From the NCBI GenBank assembly GCA_017303615.1, contig JAFLCK010000023.1, positions 20,151-84,150 on the forward strand: DNA of 64,000 nt, in the 5' to 3' direction. The translations under genes were made by a program, and so were the position numbers. Position 1 is the first letter of the stretch; each line of letters opens with the position of its first letter. The stretch is from Obscuribacter phosphatis_A (GTDB lineage: Bacteria; Cyanobacteriota; Vampirovibrionia; Obscuribacterales; Obscuribacteraceae). Below are positions 52,363 through 61,700 of this stretch, piece after piece. The notes beneath the pieces were generated by a model. It ran no database searches, was not told the origin of the DNA, and saw nothing but the letters and a program-made list of their open reading frames with translations.

Positions 52363-53532
52363 TTATTTAGCGGCTTTCACTGCACCTGACATAAGCGAAA
52401 CAAAACGGTCGAACAGATAGGTCGAATCATGGGGACCTGGGCTCGACTCGGGGTGATACTGTACGGCAAAGATAGGCAAGGTGCGGTGCCTGAAACCTTC
52501 AACCGAATTATCATTCAAGTTAATATGGGTCAATTCCAGATGTTCGGGCAAGCTCTTGTCGTCAACAGCAAAACCGTGATTCTGGCTGGTTACTTCAATT
52601 TTTCCAGTGGTCAAATCTTTGACCGGTTGATTTCCTCCTCGGTGTCCAAATTTCAATTTGTAGGTGCTGGCACCCATGGCAATCGACAAAAGCTGATGAC
52701 CAAGACAGATGCCGAAAATTGGAATCTTGCTCTCAATAAGCTGGGGCAATTCTTTAAGCACAGCAGCGCAGGCAGCCGGGTCGCCAGGGCCGTTCGATAG
52801 AAATATTCCGTCGGGCTTGGTCTCTAAAACGGCTTTGGCCGCAGTCTGGGCCGGATAAACAGTGACCTCGATGTCGCGCTTGGTCAATTCATTGAGAATA
52901 TTGGCCTTGCAGCCAAAATCAAGCACGCTTACCTTGAGCTTGTTGCCCTGACCAAGCTTATAAACCTTGTCTGTGGTTACCTCGGCAGTCAGGTCTTGCC
53001 CAGTCATTTCAGGCGAGTCTTTCACCAACTTGGTCAGTTTGGCGGTGTCGGCCGCCAAGTCTTCTTCCAGATTGGTAATCAAGCAGCGCATGGCGCCCTG
53101 GTCGCGCAACTTGCGCGTTATATGGCGGGTGTCGACTTCGCTAATGCCGACGACGCCGTGCCTTTGCATAAAGGCTTCCAAGCTCTCTTGCGCCCTAAAA
53201 TTTGAATGCAATCTAGATAGATGGCGCACCACCAGCCCTCTGGCAAAGACTTTCTTGCTCTCAAGGTCTTCGGCATTGGCGCCGTAATTGCCCATCTCGG
53301 GATAAGTCATAGTGATGACCTGACCGGCATAACTGGGGTCGGTCAATACTTCTTGATAGCCCATCAGCGACGTATTAAAAACAAGCTCGCCGAAACTGCG
53401 ACCAGACGCTCCAAACGATAGTCCCTCAAGCACGGTGCCGTCTTCCATGACCAGACGAGCGGCAGCTCTATCTTGCTTGATGCGCAGTTTGCCTGACTGG
53501 TCTCTGTAAAACCTCTTTGCTCTTTCGGACAT
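52363..53532 (-). CDS. carA: Carbamoyl-phosphate synthase small subunit
   Basis: The glutaminase subunit that supplies ammonia to CarB. The N-terminal CPSase domain begins ARLVMEDGTVLEGLSFG and contains FNTSLMGYQEVLTDPSYAGQ. The C-terminal class I amidotransferase domain has the nucleophile Cys in FGICLGHQLL and the His/Glu pair in VQYHPESSPGPHD. The ATG at 53532 is preceded by AGGAAG; the frame opens at TTG 53538. An N-terminal extension of about 25 residues precedes the usual start. carB is 37 kb away. Confidence 0.97.
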   Translation of the reverse strand: MSERAKRFYRDQSGKLRIKQDRAAARLVMEDGTVLEGLSFGASGRSFGELVFNTSLMGYQEVLTDPSYAGQVITMTYPEMGNYGANAEDLESKKVFARGLVVRHLSRLHSNFRAQESLEAFMQRHGVVGISEVDTRHITRKLRDQGAMRCLITNLEEDLAADTAKLTKLVKDSPEMTGQDLTAEVTTDKVYKLGQGNKLKVSVLDFGCKANILNELTKRDIEVTVYPAQTAAKAVLETKPDGIFLSNGPGDPAACAAVLKELPQLIESKIPIFGICLGHQLLSIAMGASTYKLKFGHRGGNQPVKDLTTGKIEVTSQNHGFAVDDKSLPEHLELTHINLNDNSVEGFRHRTLPIFAVQYHPESSPGPHDSTYLFDRFVSLMSGAVKAAK

Positions 53533-53861
53533 TATCAAGTGCTTCCTGAGTGCGAAAATTAAGTGCCTGTGTACGACCTTTGAGTCTAGCGGTTCTCTTG
53601 TCTGTCGGTCGTATCGTTAAGCATGCCGCCCGGTAAGAACTATCTTACCCAAATTTATCACTCATAAGCCTTTCGCATATACCGCCAACCGACCTTCGCC
53701 AGTTCAGCTTCTACCCTGGCTGTAAAGAGAGGCGCCGGGCTGTCAATATGCCAATCTGCATAAACTAAAGCAAAGCTTAGCTAAAGAGAGTACTAAACCC
53801 TGCAAGTACAGTTTCTGGCTATGTAAAATTAAGGGTGCTCAAAGGGGAATTCTTAGCAACT
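53533..53861. other. Intergenic region between divergent carA and nuoN
   Basis: About 330 bp without a supported gene. It must contain the promoters of both operons. In the carA leader, TACGACC (53572-53578) and GGTCGTA (53607-53613) form a 7-bp inverted repeat, which could be leader structure. No terminator, leader peptide or PyrR-like box was recognised. Confidence 0.45.
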
Positions 53862-55448
53862 ATGGATGCAATCAATAATTACTACCAACAGTTAGGTCAC
53901 CTGGCGCCGCACATTGTTCTGACGGTGGGCATCTTATTCGCCTCCCTCTGGAACCTGTTCGCGCCCAAAGCCAAAGGCATGACTCCTATAGTCAGCCTGA
54001 TAGCCCTCGGTGCCGCCGGATTTCTTCTCACCCGCGACCTGAACACCACAGTCAAGCTCTACGGCGGTGTTTTCACAGTCGACCCGCTCTACAGCCTTTT
54101 CTCCCTCTTGAGTGTGGTGGTGGGCATCATCGTCGTTTTGATGAGCATGGGTTATGACCACAAGTTCGGCAAGAACACCGGCGAGTTTTACGCCATCCTC
54201 CTTACAGCCGTTCTAGCCAACCTCTTCTTAGCCGGGTCTTCCGACCTAATCATGCTCTTCGTTTCTCTAGAGACCCTCAGTATCTGCTGCGTCCTCCTCA
54301 CCGGCTTCCTTAAGCGCGATCTCAAGAGCCAAGAAGCAGCCCTCAAATATTTGCTTTCCACTGCGGCAGTCACCGCCACCCTTCTATATGCTCTGTCTTT
54401 CTTGTACGGCTTGTCGGGCAGCACCAATTTCGACGTCATTCGTGACGCCCTATCTGTGGGCGCTGGCGGCAACGCTTCCTTCTTCCAAGTCTTGCTTCTC
54501 ACCCTGGTCATGAGCGCCGTAGGATTCAAGCTATCGACAGTGCCCTTCCATATGTGGACCCCCGACGTCTACGAAGGCGCCCCTACTCCGGTAACTGCCT
54601 TCCTTTCCATCGGTTCTAAAGCAGGTGGTTTCGTAGTCGCCATAAGGCTCTTGAGCGTTATGTTCGGTCAGTACCAAGTGGTCTGGCTTGGTCTGCTCGG
54701 CTTGCTTGCCATCCTATCTATGATTGCCGGCAACCTCATCGCCATGGCTCAGACTTCACTCAAGCGCATGCTTGCCTACTCTTCCATAGCCCATGTCGGC
54801 TACATATTGATTGGTCTTATGGCAGGCGGCGAAGCCGGTCTATCTGCCATGGTCTTCTATGTGTTGGTCTACGGCTTCATGAACCTCGGTGCCTTCGCCG
54901 CCGCCATTATGTTCAGCAATGAAACAGGCTCAGATCGCATCGAAGATTACGCTGGTCTGATTAGACGTCGTCCTCTATTGGCAATAGCTTTATCGGTCTG
55001 CTTGCTCAACTTGGCAGGCTTGCCGATTCCGCCAGCCGGTTTCTTCGCCAAAGTCTTCGTCTTCACCGCCGGTGCCTCAATCACGCAGCCTTTCCTCGGT
55101 CTGCCCCTGGGCTGGGTGCTCGTCGCTTGTGCTTTGATTACATCAATACCGGCGGTTTTCTACTACACCAAGGTAGTAATCGCCATGATTGTGCCCGAAC
55201 CATCTGAAAAAGTGGCTCAACTGCCCGGTCGCGACCAGCCCAAACCCTATGTCGGCTCGCCCCAAGAGTTCCCGGCTTTCGCCCTGATGCTCTGCACCGT
55301 GATCGTTGCCGCCGCCGGTTTGACCTGTGTGCAGCCGCTCATGCAGCTCTCTAAAAACGCAGTCACTCAGATTTCAGGCTCAGCCATTCCGGTCGGCCAA
55401 ACAATCCAAGACACAGCTTCAAAGTTCCTCACTTTCAAAGCTGAATAA
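53862..55448 (+). CDS. nuoN: NADH-quinone oxidoreductase subunit N (complex I)
   Basis: A multi-TM antiporter-like subunit of respiratory complex I, involved in proton translocation. About 14 hydrophobic helices are visible. Signatures are LFVSLETLSICCVLLTGF with the key Glu, the KLSTVPFHMWTPDVYEGAPTP loop, and MAQTSLKRMLAYSSIAHVGY. Its length (528 residues from ATG 53862) is normal; the frame also opens at GTG 53835. The other nuo genes are not adjacent. Codon use is strikingly C-ending, suggesting high expression. The YfhO-like gene starts 5 bp after its stop. Confidence 0.95.
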   Translation: MDAINNYYQQLGHLAPHIVLTVGILFASLWNLFAPKAKGMTPIVSLIALGAAGFLLTRDLNTTVKLYGGVFTVDPLYSLFSLLSVVVGIIVVLMSMGYDHKFGKNTGEFYAILLTAVLANLFLAGSSDLIMLFVSLETLSICCVLLTGFLKRDLKSQEAALKYLLSTAAVTATLLYALSFLYGLSGSTNFDVIRDALSVGAGGNASFFQVLLLTLVMSAVGFKLSTVPFHMWTPDVYEGAPTPVTAFLSIGSKAGGFVVAIRLLSVMFGQYQVVWLGLLGLLAILSMIAGNLIAMAQTSLKRMLAYSSIAHVGYILIGLMAGGEAGLSAMVFYVLVYGFMNLGAFAAAIMFSNETGSDRIEDYAGLIRRRPLLAIALSVCLLNLAGLPIPPAGFFAKVFVFTAGASITQPFLGLPLGWVLVACALITSIPAVFYYTKVVIAMIVPEPSEKVAQLPGRDQPKPYVGSPQEFPAFALMLCTVIVAAAGLTCVQPLMQLSKNAVTQISGSAIPVGQTIQDTASKFLTFKAE

Positions 55449-55453
55449 AGACA

Positions 55454-58357
55454 GTGAATGCAAATCAAGGGAAAGCCTATCTGCTTTCCCTTTTTTTCTT
55501 GACCATACTGCTTGCCGCTTTCTACTACCCGGTGCTCTTTGCCGGGCGGGAATACTTTGTCTCAGACCACACATATTTTTTTGAACCCTTCGCCAGACTA
55601 ATAAGCCAAGCTCTCAAAGAAGGGCGCCTGCCGCTCTGGAACCCATATCTATATTGCGGCATGCCCCAAGCCGCCAACCCTTCGCCCGGCTTATTCTATT
55701 TCCCCAGCTTTCTCTTCGGCTTGTTTTCCTACAGCAAAGCTATGGCATTGACCTTGGCGCTAAGCCAGATAGTCGCCTTCACCGCCGGCTTTTTTCTCGC
55801 CCTCGAACTAGAGCTGACTATTGTGCTTGCCATCGCTCTTGGTGCCATGCTCTCTCTCAACGGCTATATGTTTTCGTTCGCCGCCAATTACTCTTTGCCG
55901 GCCACGGCCGCCTGGGGTTTCTTGAGTTTAGTCGCCTTTCTAAAGCTAAATAGAGCCAGAGGGCGCCGCAAACTTTTATATATTGCCCTGGGCGCCTGGT
56001 CTGCCCACACAACAATCATGGCCGGACGCCCCGAAATCTTCGTACCAATTTTTCTGGTACTCGGCGTGGTGGCACTGCTGCCCCTGCGAATATTATTTAG
56101 CCAAGAGTCTGATAAAGCCCGGGTGGTCTCTGACCTGGGTGCGGTTGCCTTAACTTTTGCTCTAGCCCTAGGCATGAGCATGATCTCAATCTTGCCCACC
56201 TATGAATGGACGCGCCTGTCACCGAGGGCTGCGGGTTTAAGCCTCAGCCAGGTCTTTTTGTGGAGCGCCAACTGGTATGACTTCATCTGTCTTTTCACCG
56301 GCCAACCTCTAGGTGATCTGCAACACTCGCTCTCTCTTTATCTAGCCCAGGTGGCAAGCCGCAAAGGTTACTATCCGTTTTTGCCGACAGCCTGCCTGGG
56401 CCCAATTGTGCTTGTCTTGGCCTTGCTGTCGCTGGGCGAGAAAGAGCACCCCAAAAGACGACTTTTGTTTGCCGCAGGCTTTTTAATTGCCGCACTGCTT
56501 GCCGCCGGTTGCAATACACCAATAAGCGGCTGGCTGCTTAAAGCCGTGCCACCGCTGGCGGTGCTGCGTTATCCGGTCAAACTGCTTATATTTGTAGACT
56601 TGTTTTTGTCGCTTTTGGCAGTTTATGGTTTAAAGGCTGCAGTGGGCAAGCCAAGCCGACTGACCTATTCTCTGCTTTCTATCTTTCTTTCGCTCACGGC
56701 AGCCTTCGCCGCTCTCTATTTTTGTCGCGATCTTTATGCAGCCAAGCCTTTCACCGCCAACGGCACAGCCTATACTCTTGCCGCCCCCGGCTTTTTTGAG
56801 ATGCTCTTTCGCTCACTTGCGGTCAATAGTCTAATCGCCTCAATCTTCCTTACATTTATCTTGGCTGCTCATAAGTTTGCCATGAAAGAGAGCGAACGTT
56901 ATGCCATCGCCATAGGTGCCATAATCGCATCGCTTGCCACGGTATCTTTCTTGCTGCCGCAGCGCACCAGCCTTGGTGGCTTTTACCGCCGACCGGTTTT
57001 GGCAGACAGATTGACGGCGATGTCGCAAGCGGCAAACTTTGATAATGTCAACGAATTTAACCGCGTCGGACGCTATATGACCGGCTATTTCGACCCGCTC
57101 TACAGCCCGCGTGGCTATCATGCCCGCGGTGACCTAAACAAAATTCAGCTTGGCGAAAACTATATGCAGTATTGCCGCGACTTGCTTTTGCCTAATACCA
57201 GTGTGGGCACCTACCCAGTCACCGGCGGTTATGAAGCCTCTGCCACTGCCCAGTTTCAAAAGAATTTTCTGAAAGTCTTTAAGGCAAGCTCGCTAGAGCG
57301 CGCTGGTCAAGACGATTTGCCCCTATATTTGTTTTGCCGACTGACCGCCACAAAATTTGTCGGCTCGCAAACAAAGAAAAACAAGGGCAAGGGACCGCTC
57401 GATGTGGCTTTGCTAGACGAGAAATATTTTGCCCTCAAGCATGAAAGCAAGGCGCTTGCCCTGCGCGTTTATGAAGTGTTGCAGCCGACCCCGCGTGCTT
57501 ATGTAAGTGAGGGTTATGAGGTGGTTGATGAGGTGGGGGGTAGTGGAACGTCGGGGACTTTGGAGAGTAGTGGCGCGGGTGGGCGTAATGGCACGTCGGC
57601 GAGTAGTAACAGGTCGGGGACTTTGGAGAGTAGTGGCGCGGGCGGGCTCAATGGCGCGTCGGCGAGTAGTAACACGTCGGTGGCTGATGCGGGCGGGTTG
57701 AAGAAGACCGGCAAAGTTGAAGAGAAACGCCCCGATGCTTTGGCTGAATATCTGGGACAGAAAGATAGTCAGTATTTGAAGGACTTTATTGAAGACGACC
57801 CGATTGTTGATAGCCCTTTTGAAAAGCCTGAGTTTGCCTTTTTAGACGGCGAGGTGCGCGAGCGCATGCCTTTATTGGTGCCTGCCGATTGGGGTAGAAC
57901 AACAGCCGAATTGGCGAGAGATAACGGGGCGATTGGGGGTGCCGGTGGGGGCGCTGGTGGGGGACCCGGTGGGTCTGGCGCCGTTACGTCGTCAGGGCTG
58001 TCGAACAAAGTGCGGGTAATGATTGACAAGCCGGAACACCAGGCTATCTCTGTCACTCTCAAGAGCCCGGGCTATTTCATATTGTGCGACCATTTCTATC
58101 CGGGTTGGCGGGTCAAGGTCGATAGCTTTCCGGCAAAGCTCGCCAGAGCAAACGGCTTTATGCGCGCTGTGAAGCTAGAGAAGGGCGCCCATTTGGTTGA
58201 GTTTGACTATCAGCCGCGGTCGTTCACCCTGGGGTTGTATTTGACTGTGGCAAGTTATGCCATAGCCTTGCTGTTAGTGGGCTATTGGAGCCTGCCGTAT
58301 CTTTGGCAGATTGTGCTCTTTCTGTCGTATGGCAAGAACTGGCGGGAGCGGGCTTGA
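55454..58357 (+). CDS. YfhO-like multi-pass membrane protein
   Basis: A 967-residue protein with about a dozen TM helices in its first 500 residues. The N-terminus has PVLFAGREYFVSDHTYFFEP and LPLWNPYLYCGMP, typical of YfhO/GT-C-like membrane proteins. The large C-terminal extracytoplasmic domain ends with the YfhO signature (SPGYFILCDHFYPGWRVKVD, RANGFMRAVKLEKGAHLVEF) and a final TM helix. Some YfhO proteins act in glycosylation of cell-wall polymers. The start is GTG 55454, 5 bp after nuoN. A 63-bp tandem duplication and a Gly-rich stretch (AGGGAGGGPGGSGA) interrupt the C-terminal domain. Confidence 0.88.
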   Translation: MNANQGKAYLLSLFFLTILLAAFYYPVLFAGREYFVSDHTYFFEPFARLISQALKEGRLPLWNPYLYCGMPQAANPSPGLFYFPSFLFGLFSYSKAMALTLALSQIVAFTAGFFLALELELTIVLAIALGAMLSLNGYMFSFAANYSLPATAAWGFLSLVAFLKLNRARGRRKLLYIALGAWSAHTTIMAGRPEIFVPIFLVLGVVALLPLRILFSQESDKARVVSDLGAVALTFALALGMSMISILPTYEWTRLSPRAAGLSLSQVFLWSANWYDFICLFTGQPLGDLQHSLSLYLAQVASRKGYYPFLPTACLGPIVLVLALLSLGEKEHPKRRLLFAAGFLIAALLAAGCNTPISGWLLKAVPPLAVLRYPVKLLIFVDLFLSLLAVYGLKAAVGKPSRLTYSLLSIFLSLTAAFAALYFCRDLYAAKPFTANGTAYTLAAPGFFEMLFRSLAVNSLIASIFLTFILAAHKFAMKESERYAIAIGAIIASLATVSFLLPQRTSLGGFYRRPVLADRLTAMSQAANFDNVNEFNRVGRYMTGYFDPLYSPRGYHARGDLNKIQLGENYMQYCRDLLLPNTSVGTYPVTGGYEASATAQFQKNFLKVFKASSLERAGQDDLPLYLFCRLTATKFVGSQTKKNKGKGPLDVALLDEKYFALKHESKALALRVYEVLQPTPRAYVSEGYEVVDEVGGSGTSGTLESSGAGGRNGTSASSNRSGTLESSGAGGLNGASASSNTSVADAGGLKKTGKVEEKRPDALAEYLGQKDSQYLKDFIEDDPIVDSPFEKPEFAFLDGEVRERMPLLVPADWGRTTAELARDNGAIGGAGGGAGGGPGGSGAVTSSGLSNKVRVMIDKPEHQAISVTLKSPGYFILCDHFYPGWRVKVDSFPAKLARANGFMRAVKLEKGAHLVEFDYQPRSFTLGLYLTVASYAIALLLVGYWSLPYLWQIVLFLSYGKNWRERA
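57551..57676 (+). repeat. 63-bp tandem duplication inside the YfhO-like gene
   Basis: Copies at 57551-57613 and 57614-57676 differ at only a few bases and keep the frame. Each encodes 21 residues of Gly/Ser/Ala/Asn-rich sequence (LESSGAGG, NGTSASSN). Low divergence suggests a recent duplication and possible length variation between strains. Confidence 0.85.
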
Positions 58358-58447
58358 CGGGCTTCTGACAAGTGACTTTGCGATTGGTTGATAAGGGCTT
58401 GTCAGTTGATGCCAACCGCGGGTGGGTCTGGTAAACTACTCATCAGT

Positions 58448-58521
58448 GCCCTCGTAGTTCAGTTGGATAGAACACCTCCGTCCTAAGGAGGGTGTCGGGA
58501 GTTCGAGTCTCTCCGAGGGTG
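58448..58521 (+). tRNA. tRNA-Arg (anticodon CCT)
   Basis: The cloverleaf is complete. The acceptor is GCCCTCG/CGAGGGT (58448-58454 and 58514-58520, first pair G-U), with a D arm containing AGTTGGAT. The anticodon stem CCTCC/GGAGG has the loop GTCCTAA (anticodon CCT at 58482-58484). A 5-nt variable loop, the T stem GGGAG/CTCTC with loop TTCGAGT, and the discriminator G follow. No CCA is encoded. It reads AGG codons. A T6 run follows immediately and probably terminates the transcript. Composition and gene style change right after it. Confidence 0.96.
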
Positions 58522-58549
58522 AGTTTTTTAGGGGATCGGTATATATCTA

Positions 58550-58563
58550 ACCCTACATAGGGT
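58550..58563. repeat. Inverted repeat downstream of tRNA-Arg
   Basis: ACCCTA and TAGGGT flank a CA centre, a 14-bp near-palindrome in the 198-bp gap between the tRNA and the STAND gene. It could be an operator for the island gene. The rest of the gap (58522-58719) holds two ATTGACGA copies but no promoter I can place with confidence. Confidence 0.45.
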
Positions 58564-58719
58564 GTCCTTGGACAACAAATGATTAGACTCCTGAATTGAC
58601 GACATGGCGTTTTGGATCCGTGTATTTGCAGATTGACGATTGCTTAATCGATAGTAGACCTTTAAACTGCTAAGTGAAAAATCGATATTGTTCTTGCACG
58701 CGTCAGTAAGGAGCGCAGG

Positions 58720-61700
58720 ATGCAATCAACACACGTAAATTCTCTTAGCAAGACAGTCGAATATCCATGGGAGCGATATTGGTGCCCGCGCGAAGGCCCA
58801 CTCATGTTATTAGATAGCGGGTTCTTGACTGAGCCCTCTGACGTGTGGCTTAAAGCAATTAGTAAAGTGCGACTGTTTTCAGAGATCGATCATTACCAAT
58901 TCTTGGGCTGCTTAGGAGAACCAGGAATTGGCAAAACAAGAGAGTTCATTCGACTTAAGAAACTGAAGGAAAGCGAAAGTGACTGTGCGGTGCTTTACAT
59001 TGATCTTGATGAATGCCGCACAGACGACTTCGTAAGAACGAAAGTTGTCGCATCCGAGATTTTCCAAAGCTGGACAGCGGGAAGTCAAAAACTATACTTA
59101 TTTTTCGACAACCTTGATCGACTGATGATGCCATCGCATCAATTTGCCAAGGAACTGGAGAATGCATTTTGCGATCTTCCCTTGGAGCGTCTCTATATCC
59201 GAATCGCGTGCAGAACATTCGAGTGGTCACATGTACTTGAAACGCGTATGCGCGCAATTTTCAACAGTTCGGAGGTATTTGAACTTGCTCCATTAACACG
59301 AAAACACGTTGCTTTGGCGGCAAGTTGCGAATCCATCGATGGAGTGCAATTCATCTCCGATCTGATAGACAATGATGCTGTTGCCTTTGCGATAAAACCT
59401 GTTAGCTTACGATTCCTGTTTAACAAATACAAAAAGGACAAGAAACTTCCTTCGTCAACGTTGCAGCTTTACAAGGACGGCTGCTTGCTTCTAAGTGCCG
59501 AACCAAATCTCGAACTACATGAGCAGCGACTGCAAAAACTCTCTCATAAACAGCGATTTGCCGTTGCTTCAAGAATTGCTGCCATAACCTTATTTTGCCA
59601 AAAATGTGCTGTGTATGATGGTATTGATGATGGAAATGTGGAAGAAGAAAACATCAAAATTGATGATTTGGTCGGCGGTGTCGAGAGTTTCGATGATGTT
59701 GAAGTTGAAGTTTCCAAAGATGCAATTATCGAAACGCTAGGCAGTGCACTATTCACTTCCCGTGGGACTCAGCGCTTCTCATTTGCTCACCAAACCTATG
59801 CAGAGTTCCTTGCTGCCTGTTTTCTCACCGAGAGAAAAGCAGAACGCGATCAAATTTTGAGCATTTTAGTTCATCCCACTGAGCCCGAACATCATGTCGT
59901 TCCGCAACTGACTGGAGTTGCAGCTTGGCTCGCAAGCATGAACCCAGACATACTGAAATTCATGATTGAAAACGATCCAACGGCTCTAATACTTGCCGAT
60001 TTAGATAAAGCCGGAGGAGAGGATAAGCAGAATATAGTTACTAAGCTTCTAGGATTGATAGCTTCCAGCGGGTTGCCTTTGAGCATGATGGCGCAAAAAT
60101 ATGCAAAGCTAAACCATCCCAATCTTGGGGACCAGTTAGCGCCCCTTCTTGATAAAGACGCGTCGCCAAAAATGGTGCGCCATGAGGCAATGAGAATTGC
60201 CGAAGCATGCCAACTCGGTGACTTAAGTCCGCAACTTTGCAGAGTTAGTCTAGACATATCCGATAATTGTGAAGTACGTGCTGCCGCCATCACCGCTCTA
60301 GCATCCATCGACGAGGAAAGCTCCTTACGCCAGCTCATTCCGTTGTTGCGTGGCGCCCAAAGCGAGGACCCAGAAGATGAAGTTAAAGGAGCGCTTTTGA
60401 ATGCTCTTTATCCGAAATATATTTCAACGAATGATCTTTTTTCATACATCACTGAACCAAAAAACGAGAGTCTGTTTGGGCGTTACGCACTGTTTCTTGG
60501 ATATCAGCTTTTTGATGGGTTAAGACCTGCAGACATTCCAGTTGCTTTGTCCTGGGTGAGTGAGCAACAAGCCGAATATGAGAGAGTCTACGACCTTCCT
60601 CATCGAATAGAAACTCTCCGAAATGATATTATGCTCTATGCATGGGATTTCTTAATCGATGAAAAAACATTAGGAGCATTCGCAAAAATCGCGTTAGTGA
60701 GCTTGCTTCGTCATGAGCCAGTTGTGGGAGGCATACATGGTAACGAATTCGATAAGAAATTAAAAAACGGCAATGATATGCGGCGTTTGCTGATTAAGAA
60801 ATTGATTGAACTAGCTTCGTCAAATGATAGTCCCCCACACCAAATCGACTTTCGGCTTGCATCAATTTGCGAGCCAAGCGACTTAGAGTGGCTCTTATCG
60901 CTCTTGGATGAGTTTGATGACTTGAAAATGCGGGAAATTGTTGTTGGCATGGCTCGTGAGATATACCGTCTCGACAATATTCAACAACTAGAGGCACTTT
61001 GGACCAAACGAGAGATCCCTGAGGTTTTCAAATGTTTTTCGTGGCTGTTCACTCCAGCTGATCTCGAATCCGAAATGGCGAGTCAAATGAGAGACCAATA
61101 TCTGCGCCAAATGCAGTGGCAAGAAAGCAATGTGAAAGCAGGAAAGAAAATAGAGCCTCCTCCAGCTGAACGCATTCAGATATTACTTACGAAATCTGAA
61201 AACGATCAACCTCAAGCATGGGCATTTTTGATAGGTCAGCTCACTTTGTCAGAAAGCTCAGATCGAGACGATGAGATTGATTCCAATGTGGTAGACGTAA
61301 GGACTTTACCTGGTTGGAAAAATTCCAATCTCGAAACTCGCCGTCGTATCTTGAAGGCGGCTCTGCGATTCCTCACTTCCGACATAATCGAGCCGAAGAT
61401 TGAGGAATGTCTTGCCGGTACTGGATTGACCAATTTTCTAATTGCAGGCTATCAAGCACTATTTTTACTGAAGTACGAGGATTCAGTTTCGTATTCTCAA
61501 TTGACCATACCTGATTGGAAGCGATGGTTAGGTGCACCGTTGCTCTTTCCCAACCAGGATAGCGATGAGCGACATCTACAGGCAGAAATTGCAAATGACG
61601 CATTTCAAGCAATACCTGATGTTTTTATCAAGACTGTAATCGATAGGCTTAAGTTCGAAGCAGATGAGTGGAATTGGCTGCCGACGGCTCGAATTTTGAA

